Assembly: GCA_036308645.1 (NCBI GenBank)
Contig: JAXJVH010000007.1
Coordinates: 1-64,000, forward strand
DNA length: 64,000 nt
DNA from: RUG11462 sp036308645
GTDB lineage: Bacteria; Bacillota; Clostridia; Oscillospirales; Acutalibacteraceae
Reading direction: 5' to 3'
Below the pieces are notes generated by a model, which was given only the letters and a program-made list of their open reading frames with translations, ran no database searches and had not been told where the DNA came from. A program made the position numbers and the translations under genes. Positions 41,740 to 51,413 of the stretch are shown in pieces; position 1 is the stretch's first letter, and each line of letters starts with the position of its first letter.

Positions 41740-42390
41740 ATGGTTACAATTGAAAATTTGAAATTTGATGAAAAAGGGCTTATTCCGGCAGTAGTTGTTG
41801 ACGCCGACACAAAAAAAGTGCTTACGGTTGCATATATGAACAAAGAAAGCCTTGAAATCAGCATTAAAGAAAAAAAGACCTGTTTCTGGTCACGTTCACG
41901 ACAGGAATTATGGAGAAAAGGCGAAACATCGGGTAATTATCAGCATATTGTCAGCATTACTTCCGACTGCGATAACGACGCCTTGACCGTTGTGGTTAAA
42001 AAAGACGGTCCTGCCTGCCATCTCGGCACAGATTCCTGTTTTAACAATCTTTTATTTAAAAACGATGAATTGGAAGCGTTTTCGATAGAAGGTCTTTATG
42101 AACTGCTTAAAGGAAGAAAAGAAAATCCTCAAGAAGGCTCTTATACAACCTATCTTTTTGAAAAAGGTATCGACAAAATCTTAAAAAAGGTCGGTGAAGA
42201 ATGTACCGAGGTTATCATCGCAGGCAAAGCCGATGATAAACCCGAAACTATTTATGAAATTGCCGACCTTGCATATCACGTAATGGTGCTTATGGTTGAA
42301 ATGGGCATTTCTGTAGAAGAAATCAAAAAGGAACTCGCTTCACGCCACGTTATCAATCACAAGGTAAAACAGGAGAAAATGACAAAGTGA
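41740..42390 (+). CDS. hisIE: Bifunctional PR-AMP cyclohydrolase / PR-ATP pyrophosphatase
   Basis: Fusion of 216 residues covering steps two and three. The HisI part (1 to about 110) has VLTVAYMNKESLEIS, CFWSRSRQELWRKGETSG and the metal site SDCDNDAL and CHLG. The HisE part (about 115-216) has YTTYLFEKGIDKILKKVGEE and IYEIADLAYHVMVLMVE. HisI-HisE fusions are common. Confidence 0.98.
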   Translation: MVTIENLKFDEKGLIPAVVVDADTKKVLTVAYMNKESLEISIKEKKTCFWSRSRQELWRKGETSGNYQHIVSITSDCDNDALTVVVKKDGPACHLGTDSCFNNLLFKNDELEAFSIEGLYELLKGRKENPQEGSYTTYLFEKGIDKILKKVGEECTEVIIAGKADDKPETIYEIADLAYHVMVLMVEMGISVEEIKKELASRHVINHKVKQEKMTK

Positions 42391-43202
42391 TTTATCCTTT
42401 TGATTTTCATACTCATACTTCTTATTGCGACGGTAAAAACTCACCCGAAGAAATGGTAAAATCAGCAATTGATAAAAATCTGAAGGCGATTGGATTTTCG
42501 GGACATTCTTTTACAGAGTTTGATAAAAGCTACTGTATGAGCGAAGAACAAACCGAAAAATACATAGCCGAAATTACTGCGCTTAAAGAAAAATACAAAG
42601 ATAAAATCTGTGTTTTTTGCGGAATCGAAAAGGATTATTATTCCAAGATTGACGATTCCTGTTTTGATTATGTTATCGGCTCGGTGCATTATGTAAAAAA
42701 GGATGGTAAATATCTTGATATTGATTTAAGCACCGAAAATTTTTGCGATAATGTTACCCGTTTTTTCGACGGTGATTTTTATGCTTTCTGCGAAGCCTAC
42801 TACAAAAATGTTGCCGATGTTTATAATAAAACCAAGTGTGATATTATAGGGCATATTGACCTTATCACAAAATTTAACGAGGGCAACGCCCTTTTTGACG
42901 AATCGGATAAAAGATATACCGATTCGGCGATTTTTGCGGTTGACGAACTGCTGAAAAACGACGTTATCTTTGAAATAAACACAGGCGCAATTTCACGAGG
43001 ATATAGATTGAAACCCTACCCTGCAATGTTTATTTTAAAGCGTATTTTTGAAAAGAAAGGCAACATTATTCTTTCAGGCGATACCCACAGCAAAGAAAAT
43101 TTGTGTTTTCAATTTGATAATGCGACAGATTATATAAAGTCGGCAGGATTTAAAACGATAAAAGTATTAACCGATAAAGGGTTTATTGATTATAAAATTT
43201 AA
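42387..43202 (+). CDS. hisJ: PHP-domain histidinol-phosphate phosphatase
   Basis: Metal-dependent phosphoesterase of the PHP family, 271 residues. Metal ligands are visible in DFHTHTSYCDG, GFSGHSF, GSVHYV, GHIDL and LSGDTHS. It begins at a GTG overlapping the hisIE stop, with AGGAG a little upstream. It completes the pathway by giving histidinol, so no separate HisN is needed here. Confidence 0.95.
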   Translation: MIYPFDFHTHTSYCDGKNSPEEMVKSAIDKNLKAIGFSGHSFTEFDKSYCMSEEQTEKYIAEITALKEKYKDKICVFCGIEKDYYSKIDDSCFDYVIGSVHYVKKDGKYLDIDLSTENFCDNVTRFFDGDFYAFCEAYYKNVADVYNKTKCDIIGHIDLITKFNEGNALFDESDKRYTDSAIFAVDELLKNDVIFEINTGAISRGYRLKPYPAMFILKRIFEKKGNIILSGDTHSKENLCFQFDNATDYIKSAGFKTIKVLTDKGFIDYKI

Positions 43203-43245
43203 TTTTTTAATTAAACCGTAACCGACTACAAAAATAACACACTAA

Positions 43246-43276
43246 AAAAGCCTCACAAAAATGTGAGACTTTTTTT
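43246..43276 (+). terminator. Terminator between his operon and carB-dapF
   Basis: Stem AGCCTCAC / GTGAGACT (one mismatch) with an AAAAAT loop, then TTTTTTT on the plus strand. On the minus strand it also ends in T-rich sequence, so it can end the arginine operon too. Confidence 0.85.
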
Positions 43277-43282
43277 GATTTA

Positions 43283-46200
43283 TCAATATTTAAACGTACC
43301 CTCGTAAACCATAACGGCATTGCCTGTTAGCGTGATACCGTCGTCGGTATAATTTACGGTAAGGTCGCCGCCTTTCACCTTTACGGTGATGTCTTCGCCT
43401 TTGTTGCAAAATCCGTTTTCCACCGCTGCAACAACCGCTGCACAAGCACCTGTACCGCAAGCGAGCGTTTCGCCGTTTCCACGCTCATAAACACGCATTT
43501 TAATGGTGTTTTTATTAACCACCCTAATAAATTCGGTGTTGATTCTTTCGGGGAAAATCTCCGCATTTTCAAACTGAGGCCCTACAGCTTCAATATCAAT
43601 TCCGTCTACCCTGTCACAAAAGACTACGCAATGCGGATTGCCTACAGACAAACAGGTAATATTATAATCATTACCGCCGATTTTAACAGGATAATCAATT
43701 ACCTTGTCAATATCAAGCGTGCAAGGCAACGACTTTGCATAAAGGTCTGCCTTGCCCATTGAAACGCTGACGGTTGTAACCATACCGTCACGTGTATAAA
43801 CATCTAAATTCTTAATGTTTCCCGCCGCTTCTATTGTCATACGTTCTTTTTTGACAATTTCCTTATCATACAAAAACTTTGCAACGCAGCGAATGGCGTT
43901 TCCCGCCATTTTACCCTCCGAGCCGTCGATATTAAAAATTCTCATTTTAGCGTCGGCGATTTCGGATTTTTCAATAAGCACTATTCCGTCGCCGCCGATT
44001 CCGTAATGGCGGTCGCAAAGGCTTACGCACAGCGATTCTGGACAGGTGATACTGCCGTCAAAGTTATCAATAAAGATATAGTCGTCGCCCGTACCCTGCA
44101 TTTTAGAGAATTTATACTCACGCTTTTTATCACGCATTTTGTTAATATCGACAAGTTCGGTGTTCTGTCGGTTAAAACGGCTTGCAATAATATCAGCGAG
44201 CGCATTCGCCGTATCAAGCGAAGTAAAGCAGGCGACCCCGTGAATAAGCGCTTTTCTGTGAAGCGCAATATAATCGTCTAATGTTTCATCAAAAAGTGCG
44301 CCTGTGTAAACAATATAACTGATTTTTTCGCTCTCGATAAGCGGGAAAAAGTCATTTTTAGTTACTCGTGTAACGCTTATTCCAAGTTGTTCCACCGCGT
44401 CGGCGGTATCGCTTGTAGCGTATATTTTCATTTTAAGGTCGTCGAGTTTTTTAGCAAGCGACACGATTTCAAGCAAATCATGATTTTCAACGCTGATAAG
44501 CACGCCTACATCATCTGTAACCGACGGTGATTTTATCTTAAATCCTGCGGAAGTAAGACCTTTGAAAAGTCCTTCCGTCAATGTTTTACCTATGCCCAAA
44601 ACCTCGCCTGTTGATTTCATTTCAGGTCCGAGATACGAGTTGACGTCGGTTAATTTTTCAAATGAGAATACCGGCACTTTTACTGCGAAATACGGCGGAT
44701 GACGGTAAAGACCGCTGCCGTAACCCAAATCGCATAATTTTGCGCCTGTCATAACCTTTGTCGCAAGGTCGACCATAGGCACGCCCGTAACCTTGCTGAT
44801 ATAAGGAATTGTACGGGAAGCACGAGGATTTACCTCGATAATATAAAGTTCATTTTGATAAATAAGATACTGAATATTGACAAGTCCTTTAGTGCCTAAG
44901 GAAAGAGCTAATTTTTCAGAACTTTCTACGATTTTCTTTATCATTCTGTCGTCAATATTGTACGGCGGATAAACCGCAATAGAGTCGCCCGAATGAACGC
45001 CTGCACGTTCAATATGCTGCATTATTCCCGGGATTAAAACTTCTTCGCCGTCGGAAATAACGTCAACCTCAAGTTCCGAACCGCTCATATATTTATCAAC
45101 CAGCACAGGATTTTCAATGCCTGTAGATAAAATCCTTTCCATATAGCGGATTACCTGACGCTCATCATAAACAATGCACATATTCTGACCGCCGATAACG
45201 TAAGACGGGCGCAGAAGAACGGGATAACCCAAAGTTTCGGCGGCTTTTAAAGCCTCGGCGGTTGTCATAACGCCCATACCGCGCGGTCTTTTAAAACCGA
45301 ATGTTTCAAGCAGTTCGTCAAACTGCTCTCTGTCCTCTGCCTTATCAATACCCTCGGCAGATGTGCCGAGAATTTTTATTCCGTTTTCGTGCAAATATTT
45401 TGTGAGTTTAATAGCGGTCTGACCGCCGAAAGCAACCACAACGCCGACAGGCTTTTCAACCTTTATGATGTTCATAACGTCTTCTTTGCAAAGCGGTTCA
45501 AAATAAAGTCGATCCGCCGTATCATAGTCGGTTGAAACAGTTTCGGGATTGTTGTTCACAATAACAACGTCATAGCCTAACTCTTTTAAAGTCCAAACGC
45601 AGTGTACCGATGAATAGTCGAACTCAATACCCTGCCCTATGCGGATAGGTCCTGAACCCAAAACCATAATTACGGGTTTACCGCTTCGTTTAAATGAACG
45701 AGCCTCGCAAATTTCATCATAACTTGAATAAAAATACGGCGTTTTGGCGTCAAATTCAGCCGCGCAGGTATCAACGATTTTATAAACTGCGTCACGATGA
45801 AAATTAAATTTAAAGCCGCAAAGTTTTTTGAGCGATTCATCGGTATAACCGTATTTTTTGCCTTTAAGATAATTTTCTTCGGTTAAAGGTTTGTTCTCGA
45901 TTTCCTTTTCAAAATCGGCAAGATTTTTTAGTTTATACAAGAAGAAACGGTCGATTTTTGTAATTTCAAAAATCTCATCAACCGAAACGCCGTTTTTAAG
46001 TGCCTCAAAAACAGTAAAAATTCTACGGTCGTTTACATCCTGCAAACGCTCTTTCACGCTTCTGTCGTCAAGCGGCGGAGCATTAAGCGTATCGAAAGAG
46101 ATTTCAGCACCTCTTACCGCTTTCATAACGGCGGTTTCAAAATTATGCCCTATCGACATAACCTCGCCCGTAGCCTTCATTGCAGTACCGATTTTTCTCG

Positions 46201-47305
46201 TAGAGCCCGCAAACTTGTCAAACGGCCATTTTGGGAATTTTACTACAACATAATCGAGCGCAGGCTCAAAGCAAGCGCAGGTTTTACCTGTAATATCATT
46301 CTCGATTTCATCAAGAGTATATCCCAATGCAATCTTTGTAGTGATTTTTGCAATCGGGTATCCGGTTGCTTTTGAAGCGAGTGCAGAAGAACGTGAAACA
46401 CGCGGATTTACTTCGATTACCGCATACTCAAAACTATCGGGATTTAATGCAAACTGGCAGTTGCAACCGCCCTTAATATCAAGCGCCTGAATAATGTTGA
46501 TAGAGGCGCTTCGCAACATCTGATATTCTTTGTCGGCAAGCGTTAATGCAGGAGCGGTTACGATAGAATCGCCCGTATGCACGCCTACGGGGTCAAAGTT
46601 TTCCATTGAACAAATCGCAATGGTATTGCCGACGCCGTCACGCATTGTTTCAAACTCGATTTCTTTCCAGCCTGCAATATATTTTTCAACTAAAATCTGC
46701 GTAATCGGTGAAGAATCAAGTCCCGTTTTTGCAACGGTTTTCATTTCCTCTTCGTTATAAGCGACGCCGCCACCGCCACCGCCTAATGTAAAAGCAGGAC
46801 GTATAATTACAGGGTATCCTATCTTATTTGCCACTTCTAACGCAGTTTCAATATCATTAGCAATATCCGACGGAATACAAGGCTCTCCGATAGAATCCAT
46901 TGTCTGCTTAAATAAAAGCCTATCCTCCGCCTTGTCAATCGCCTCGGCGTTTGTACCGATTAAACGAACATTGTGTTTTTCCAAAAAGCCTTCCTTGTCA
47001 AGTTCCATAGCAATGGTAAGGCCTGTCTGTCCGCCAAGCCCTGCAAGAAGCGAATCAGGCTTTTCTTTTTCAATAATTCTTTTAATAGTTTCGCTTTCAA
47101 GCGGTTCAAGATAAATTTCATCGGCAAGTGCTTTATCGGTCATAATTGTCGCAGGATTTGAATTTACAAGCACAACATTTATACCTGCCTGTTTTAAAAC
47201 TCGGCAGGCTTGTGCGCCTGCATAGTCAAACTCCGCCGCCTGACCGATAACAATAGGGCCTGAACCGATAACCATTACTTTTTTAATCGACTTATCAAGC
47301 GGCAT
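43283..47305 (-). CDS. carB-dapF: Carbamoyl-phosphate synthase large subunit fused to diaminopimelate epimerase
   Basis: One chain of 1340 residues. Residues 1 to about 1056 are a complete CarB with two ATP-grasp halves (VIGSGPIVIGQAAEFDYAGA near 12, VLGSGPIRIGQGIEFDYSSV near 560) and the C-terminal MGS-like regulatory domain (to VDINKM). Residues about 1057-1340 are a complete DapF: KFSKMQGTGDDYIFID, first catalytic Cys1140 in GNAIRC, GNPHC, and second Cys1283 in LACGTGACA. The frame is open throughout. The Met at 1057 (44137) has no ribosome site upstream. CarB makes carbamoyl phosphate for arginine and pyrimidines; DapF makes meso-diaminopimelate for peptidoglycan and lysine. It is the last gene of the arginine operon. 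Confidence 0.93.
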   Translation of the reverse strand: MPLDKSIKKVMVIGSGPIVIGQAAEFDYAGAQACRVLKQAGINVVLVNSNPATIMTDKALADEIYLEPLESETIKRIIEKEKPDSLLAGLGGQTGLTIAMELDKEGFLEKHNVRLIGTNAEAIDKAEDRLLFKQTMDSIGEPCIPSDIANDIETALEVANKIGYPVIIRPAFTLGGGGGGVAYNEEEMKTVAKTGLDSSPITQILVEKYIAGWKEIEFETMRDGVGNTIAICSMENFDPVGVHTGDSIVTAPALTLADKEYQMLRSASINIIQALDIKGGCNCQFALNPDSFEYAVIEVNPRVSRSSALASKATGYPIAKITTKIALGYTLDEIENDITGKTCACFEPALDYVVVKFPKWPFDKFAGSTRKIGTAMKATGEVMSIGHNFETAVMKAVRGAEISFDTLNAPPLDDRSVKERLQDVNDRRIFTVFEALKNGVSVDEIFEITKIDRFFLYKLKNLADFEKEIENKPLTEENYLKGKKYGYTDESLKKLCGFKFNFHRDAVYKIVDTCAAEFDAKTPYFYSSYDEICEARSFKRSGKPVIMVLGSGPIRIGQGIEFDYSSVHCVWTLKELGYDVVIVNNNPETVSTDYDTADRLYFEPLCKEDVMNIIKVEKPVGVVVAFGGQTAIKLTKYLHENGIKILGTSAEGIDKAEDREQFDELLETFGFKRPRGMGVMTTAEALKAAETLGYPVLLRPSYVIGGQNMCIVYDERQVIRYMERILSTGIENPVLVDKYMSGSELEVDVISDGEEVLIPGIMQHIERAGVHSGDSIAVYPPYNIDDRMIKKIVESSEKLALSLGTKGLVNIQYLIYQNELYIIEVNPRASRTIPYISKVTGVPMVDLATKVMTGAKLCDLGYGSGLYRHPPYFAVKVPVFSFEKLTDVNSYLGPEMKSTGEVLGIGKTLTEGLFKGLTSAGFKIKSPSVTDDVGVLISVENHDLLEIVSLAKKLDDLKMKIYATSDTADAVEQLGISVTRVTKNDFFPLIESEKISYIVYTGALFDETLDDYIALHRKALIHGVACFTSLDTANALADIIASRFNRQNTELVDINKMRDKKREYKFSKMQGTGDDYIFIDNFDGSITCPESLCVSLCDRHYGIGGDGIVLIEKSEIADAKMRIFNIDGSEGKMAGNAIRCVAKFLYDKEIVKKERMTIEAAGNIKNLDVYTRDGMVTTVSVSMGKADLYAKSLPCTLDIDKVIDYPVKIGGNDYNITCLSVGNPHCVVFCDRVDGIDIEAVGPQFENAEIFPERINTEFIRVVNKNTIKMRVYERGNGETLACGTGACAAVVAAVENGFCNKGEDITVKVKGGDLTVNYTDDGITLTGNAVMVYEGTFKY

Positions 47306-48363
47306 TATCGGTCACCTCCCATTAAATCAATGAATCTGTCAAATAAAAATGCGCTGTCGTGCGGTCCTGAACAAGCCTCGGGGTGGAACTGCACCGAAAA
47401 AGCATTAAATTCGGGATAATCAACACCCTCAACGGTGTTGTCGTTTGCATTAACAAAACTAACCTTGCCGTTTTTAAGATTATCACCGACTACTGCATAT
47501 CCGTGATTTTGACTGGTAATAAAAGTTCTCTTTCCGAATACTTCCTTTACAGGCTGATTAGCTCCCCTGTGACCGTATTTAAGTTTAACGGTTTTAGCGC
47601 CGTTGGCAAGCGCCAAAAGTTGATGACCGAGACAAATACCGAAAAGCGGAACTTTGCCGAAAAGTTTTTTAATCACATTAATTTGTTCTGTATTCTCGGC
47701 AGGGTCGCCCGGTCCGTTTGAAAGCATTACGCCGTCGGGATTTTCCGCTAAAATCTGCTCGGCAGTATAAGTGCAAGGTACAACTTTAACCGTACAACCA
47801 CGCTTGTTAAGTTCACGAATAATATTACGTTTTGCGCCGTAATCAATCAATGTAACCTTATATTTTTCATCATCCGCCGATACGGTATACTCCTTTTCGG
47901 TGGAAACGCTTTTTACCGCGGCGCATATCTTATAATCTATAATATCGTTAAGGTCGCTCGGTATTTCGCTGCATATAGCGGCATTCATTACGCCGTATTC
48001 ACGAATTGTTTTTGTTATCTCTCTTGTATCAACGCCGTAAATACCCGGAATACCGTGGCTTTTTAAAAACTCGTCAACGCTCTGTTCACATCTGAAATTA
48101 GACGGATTTTCGCACCATTCTCTTACAACGTAGCCTTTAACAGAGGGATTGCCCTCAAAATCATCACTGCATACGCCGTAGTTTCCTATCATCGGGAATG
48201 TCTGCAATACAATCTGACCGTAGTAACTTTCGTCGGTAAGCGTTTCAACATAACCGCAAACGCCTGTTGTGAAACAAAGTTCACCTATAGCGCCGTTTTC
48301 AGCGCCGAAACCGTACCCTGAAAAAACCTGACCGTTTTGTAAAACTAAATATGCTTTTCTCAT
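47305..48363 (-). CDS. carA: Carbamoyl-phosphate synthase small subunit
   Basis: Glutaminase subunit of 352 residues. The N-terminal domain has LVLQNGQVFSGYGFG, and the class I amidotransferase domain has the nucleophile Cys in PLFGICLGHQLLALA and the His-Pro-Glu in FSVQFHPEACSGPHD. SQNHGYAV is also conserved. It shares one base (TAATG) with carB-dapF, so the two are coupled. Confidence 0.98.
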   Translation of the reverse strand: MRKAYLVLQNGQVFSGYGFGAENGAIGELCFTTGVCGYVETLTDESYYGQIVLQTFPMIGNYGVCSDDFEGNPSVKGYVVREWCENPSNFRCEQSVDEFLKSHGIPGIYGVDTREITKTIREYGVMNAAICSEIPSDLNDIIDYKICAAVKSVSTEKEYTVSADDEKYKVTLIDYGAKRNIIRELNKRGCTVKVVPCTYTAEQILAENPDGVMLSNGPGDPAENTEQINVIKKLFGKVPLFGICLGHQLLALANGAKTVKLKYGHRGANQPVKEVFGKRTFITSQNHGYAVVGDNLKNGKVSFVNANDNTVEGVDYPEFNAFSVQFHPEACSGPHDSAFLFDRFIDLMGGDR

Positions 48364-48367
48364 AAAA

Positions 48368-49363
48368 TTAGTCCTTGTATCCTAAAGTTGCCGCCATTAC
48401 GGCTTTTATAGTGTGCATTCTGTTTTCTGCCTCTTGGAAAACGATTGACTGCTCCGACTCAAACACTTCGTCGGTAACTTCCATACACTCACGACCGAAA
48501 CGCTCGCCCATTTCTTTGCCTACCTCGGTTTTAAGGTCGTGATAAGCAGGAAGGCAGTGCATAAACACGGCTTTATCGCCTGCGTTATCCATTAACGCTT
48601 TATTAACCTGATATGGGGAAAGTTCATTTATTCTTTCTTCCCAAACCTCTACAGGCTCGCCCATTGAAACCCAAACGTCGGTATAAATTACATCCGCGTT
48701 TTTTGTGGCTTTCATCGGGTCTGTTTCAAATTTAATCACAGCGCCTGTTTCTTTTGCTATGCTTTCACATTCGGCAATTAAAACCTTATTTGGAAAATAT
48801 TTTTCAGGAGCGCAAGCGGTAAAATTAAGACCCATTTTAGCGCAACCAACCATAAGCGAATTGCCCATATTGTATCTTGCGTCGCCCATATAAACAAAAT
48901 TTATGCCTTTTAAATAACCGAAATGCTCTTTTATAGTTAAAAAGTCGGCAAGAATTTGAGTTGGGTGAAATTCATTTGTAAGACCGTTCCAAACGGGTAC
49001 GCCGGCAAAAGCCGCCAACTCCTCAACAATTTCCTGACCGAAACCTCTGTATTCTATTCCGTCAAACATTCTGCCCAATACCCTTGCGGTATCGGCAATA
49101 GATTCTTTTTTTCCAATTTGTGAGCCCTGCGGGTCAAGATAAGTAACGCCCATACCAAGGTCACGAGCCGCCACCTCAAAAGCACAGCGAGTTCTCGTAG
49201 AAGTTTTTTCAAAAATAAGCGCAATATTTTTACCTTTTAATTTGTCGTGAGCAATACCGTTTTTCTTTTTAGCCTTAAAATCTGCCGCAAGGTCAATAAG
49301 ATGTTCTGTTTCTTCGCTTGTAAAATCAAGCAATTTTAAAAAGTTTCTGTTTTTTAAGTCCAT
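48368..49363 (-). CDS. argF: Ornithine carbamoyltransferase
   Basis: Catalyses ornithine + carbamoyl phosphate to citrulline, 331 residues. Carbamoyl-phosphate site STRTRCAFEVAARDLG, ornithine site MHCLPAYHDL, and FHPTQILADFLT are all present. The gene directly precedes carA, giving co-production of enzyme and substrate. An anabolic role is inferred from the biosynthetic operon. Confidence 0.97.
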   Translation of the reverse strand: MDLKNRNFLKLLDFTSEETEHLIDLAADFKAKKKNGIAHDKLKGKNIALIFEKTSTRTRCAFEVAARDLGMGVTYLDPQGSQIGKKESIADTARVLGRMFDGIEYRGFGQEIVEELAAFAGVPVWNGLTNEFHPTQILADFLTIKEHFGYLKGINFVYMGDARYNMGNSLMVGCAKMGLNFTACAPEKYFPNKVLIAECESIAKETGAVIKFETDPMKATKNADVIYTDVWVSMGEPVEVWEERINELSPYQVNKALMDNAGDKAVFMHCLPAYHDLKTEVGKEMGERFGRECMEVTDEVFESEQSIVFQEAENRMHTIKAVMAATLGYKD

Positions 49364-49375
49364 TATTCTTTCTCC

Positions 49376-50533
49376 TTATTCGCAAGCCTTTTTAATAACT
49401 TCAACCGCTTTTTTCAATGTTTCAAACGGAATATTAAGCGCAGGCAAAAGTCTGATTTTAGTCTTTGCTTTAAGCACGCTGACGCCGTTTTCAAGGCAGA
49501 TTTTAAGTATATCGCCTGCGTCTTTTTCGGTTTCAATGCCAATCATAAGTCCCATACCGCTGACAGACTTTATTCCATTTGCGCCGTTTAATTCATTAAA
49601 TATATAGTCGGATTTTTCCTTAACCTCGCCTAAAAGTTTATCGTCAATTCTTGATAAAACATTTACAGCCGCCGCACAGCATATCGGATTTCCGCCGAAA
49701 GTTGAGCCGTGCGAACCCGGAGTAAACACATCTTTACATTTATCAAAAAGCATTGTCGCACCTATCGGCAAGCCGCCTGCAAGACCTTTTGCGGTTGATA
49801 CTATATCGGGGCGGACGCCGTAATTCATATAACCGTAAAGTTTTCCTGTTCTGCCGTTGCCTGTCTGTACCTCGTCAACTATCATCAAAATATCGTTTTT
49901 CTCGGCGATTTCGTTAATTTTATCAACAAATTCTTGATTAAGCGGTAAAACACCGCCCTCGCCCTGCACGGTTTCAAACATTATCGCAATAACATTGTTC
50001 TCTTTTACGGCTCGCTCCAAATCAGCGCAGTCGTTGGCCTTTGCGTGAACAAATCCGCCTGTAAGCGGTAAAAAGTCATTATGAAAAACGTCCTGACCGG
50101 TTGCCGCTAAAGTTGTGATTGTTCTGCCGTGGAACGAATTTTCGAGCGTTAAGATAACGCCGTCCTTTATTCCTTTATTTTCAGCGTATTTTCTTGCAGC
50201 TTTTATCGCACATTCGTTAGCCTCTGCTCCCGAATTGCCGAAAAAGACCTTTTTAGCGCCTGTTTTTTCACAAAGCATTTTTGCAAGCGTTACGCAAGGC
50301 TCTGCGTAGTAAAGATTTGAAGTATGCTGAAATGCGTCTAACTGCTTAATTACGGCGTCTTTCCAACTTTCATCACAAAAGCCGAAAGTATTTACGGCAA
50401 TTCCCGTACCCATATCTATATACTCTTTGCCGTTTTCATCATAGAAAATACTGCCTTTTCCGCTGACAATATTAATATCAAAACGGGCATAAGTATCGGC
50501 AATATATTTTTTGTCGTCCGATTTAACGCTCAT
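49376..50533 (-). CDS. argD: Acetylornithine aminotransferase
   Basis: PLP class III aminotransferase of 385 residues. Motifs are GTGIAVNTFGF, NSGAEANECAIKAARKYA, FHGRTITTLAATGQ and VDEVQTGNGRTGKLYG. The cofactor lysine is in STAKGLAGGLPIGA. The ATG at 50533 follows AAGGAGAAATATTG and shares a base with the argB stop; an in-frame TTG one codon earlier is less likely. Confidence 0.96.
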   Translation of the reverse strand: MSVKSDDKKYIADTYARFDINIVSGKGSIFYDENGKEYIDMGTGIAVNTFGFCDESWKDAVIKQLDAFQHTSNLYYAEPCVTLAKMLCEKTGAKKVFFGNSGAEANECAIKAARKYAENKGIKDGVILTLENSFHGRTITTLAATGQDVFHNDFLPLTGGFVHAKANDCADLERAVKENNVIAIMFETVQGEGGVLPLNQEFVDKINEIAEKNDILMIVDEVQTGNGRTGKLYGYMNYGVRPDIVSTAKGLAGGLPIGATMLFDKCKDVFTPGSHGSTFGGNPICCAAAVNVLSRIDDKLLGEVKEKSDYIFNELNGANGIKSVSGMGLMIGIETEKDAGDILKICLENGVSVLKAKTKIRLLPALNIPFETLKKAVEVIKKACE

Positions 50534-51396
50534 CAATATTTCTCCTTAACTACCATTGTGCCTACGCCCTCGTCGGTAAGCATATCAAGTAAAACCGCAT
50601 GCGGTACTCTGCCGTCCATAATAGTAACTTTGTCAACGCCTCTGTCGATTGCGTCGATACAACATTCAACCTTTGGAATCATACCGCCTGAAATGATTTC
50701 CTGATTAAACAGTTCCTTTGCCTGTTTTATATCAACAAGCGGAATCAATGAATCGGGATTATCCTTATCGTGTAAAATTCCCGCAATATCGGTCATTAAA
50801 ATAAATTTATCCGCACTCATTGCACCTGCAATATATGCCGCCGCAGTATCTGCATTGATATTGTAAACATTGCCCTCGTTATCGCAACCGAGCGTTGAAA
50901 CAACGGGGATATATCCTTTTTCAAGCAAATCAATAATCGGGTTGACATTAACCTCGGTAATTCTTCCGACATATCCTAAGCGTTCGTCTTTTATTTCAGC
51001 CTTTATCATCTGACCGTCGATACCGCAGATACCCATAGCCTTTCCGCCTTTGGTTTCAAGCAGATTAACAAGACCTTTGTTAATTTTTCCTGCCAGTACC
51101 ATCTGCACAATTTCGGTCGATTCCTTATCGGTAACACGAAGTCCGTCTACAAACTCTGATTTTTTACCTACCCTATTAAGCATATCGGTAATTTCAGGGC
51201 CGCCGCCGTGAACTAAAACAACCTTTACACCGATTAATGAAAGAAGAACAATATCCTCCATTACCCGTTGTTTTAAATCATCGTTAATCATAGCGTTTCC
51301 GCCGTATTTTATTACAACGATTTTTCCGTTGTATTTTTTTATGTAAGGCAAAGCCTCAACAAGTATATGCGCCCTTTGCGCATTAGATATGTCCAT
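50533..51396 (-). CDS. argB: Acetylglutamate kinase
   Basis: Amino-acid kinase family, 287 residues, phosphorylating N-acetylglutamate. Conserved parts are VIKYGGNAM, VLVHGGGPEITDMLNRVGKK, VDGLRVTDKES, NINADTAAAYIAGAMSADK and SGGMIPKVECCIDAI. It is commonly the arginine-feedback point. GGAGGATAAGTACT precedes the ATG. Confidence 0.97.
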   Translation of the reverse strand: MDISNAQRAHILVEALPYIKKYNGKIVVIKYGGNAMINDDLKQRVMEDIVLLSLIGVKVVLVHGGGPEITDMLNRVGKKSEFVDGLRVTDKESTEIVQMVLAGKINKGLVNLLETKGGKAMGICGIDGQMIKAEIKDERLGYVGRITEVNVNPIIDLLEKGYIPVVSTLGCDNEGNVYNINADTAAAYIAGAMSADKFILMTDIAGILHDKDNPDSLIPLVDIKQAKELFNQEIISGGMIPKVECCIDAIDRGVDKVTIMDGRVPHAVLLDMLTDEGVGTMVVKEKY

Positions 51397-51413
51397 AGTA
51401 CTTATCCTCCGCT

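Noticed and set aside
44135..44137. Separate start for an independent dapF gene at the Met codon 1057 of carB-dapF
   Set aside because: The bases upstream on the coding strand (CGATATTAACAAA) contain no Shine-Dalgarno sequence, and CarB has no stop before it, so a single fused product is the simpler reading.
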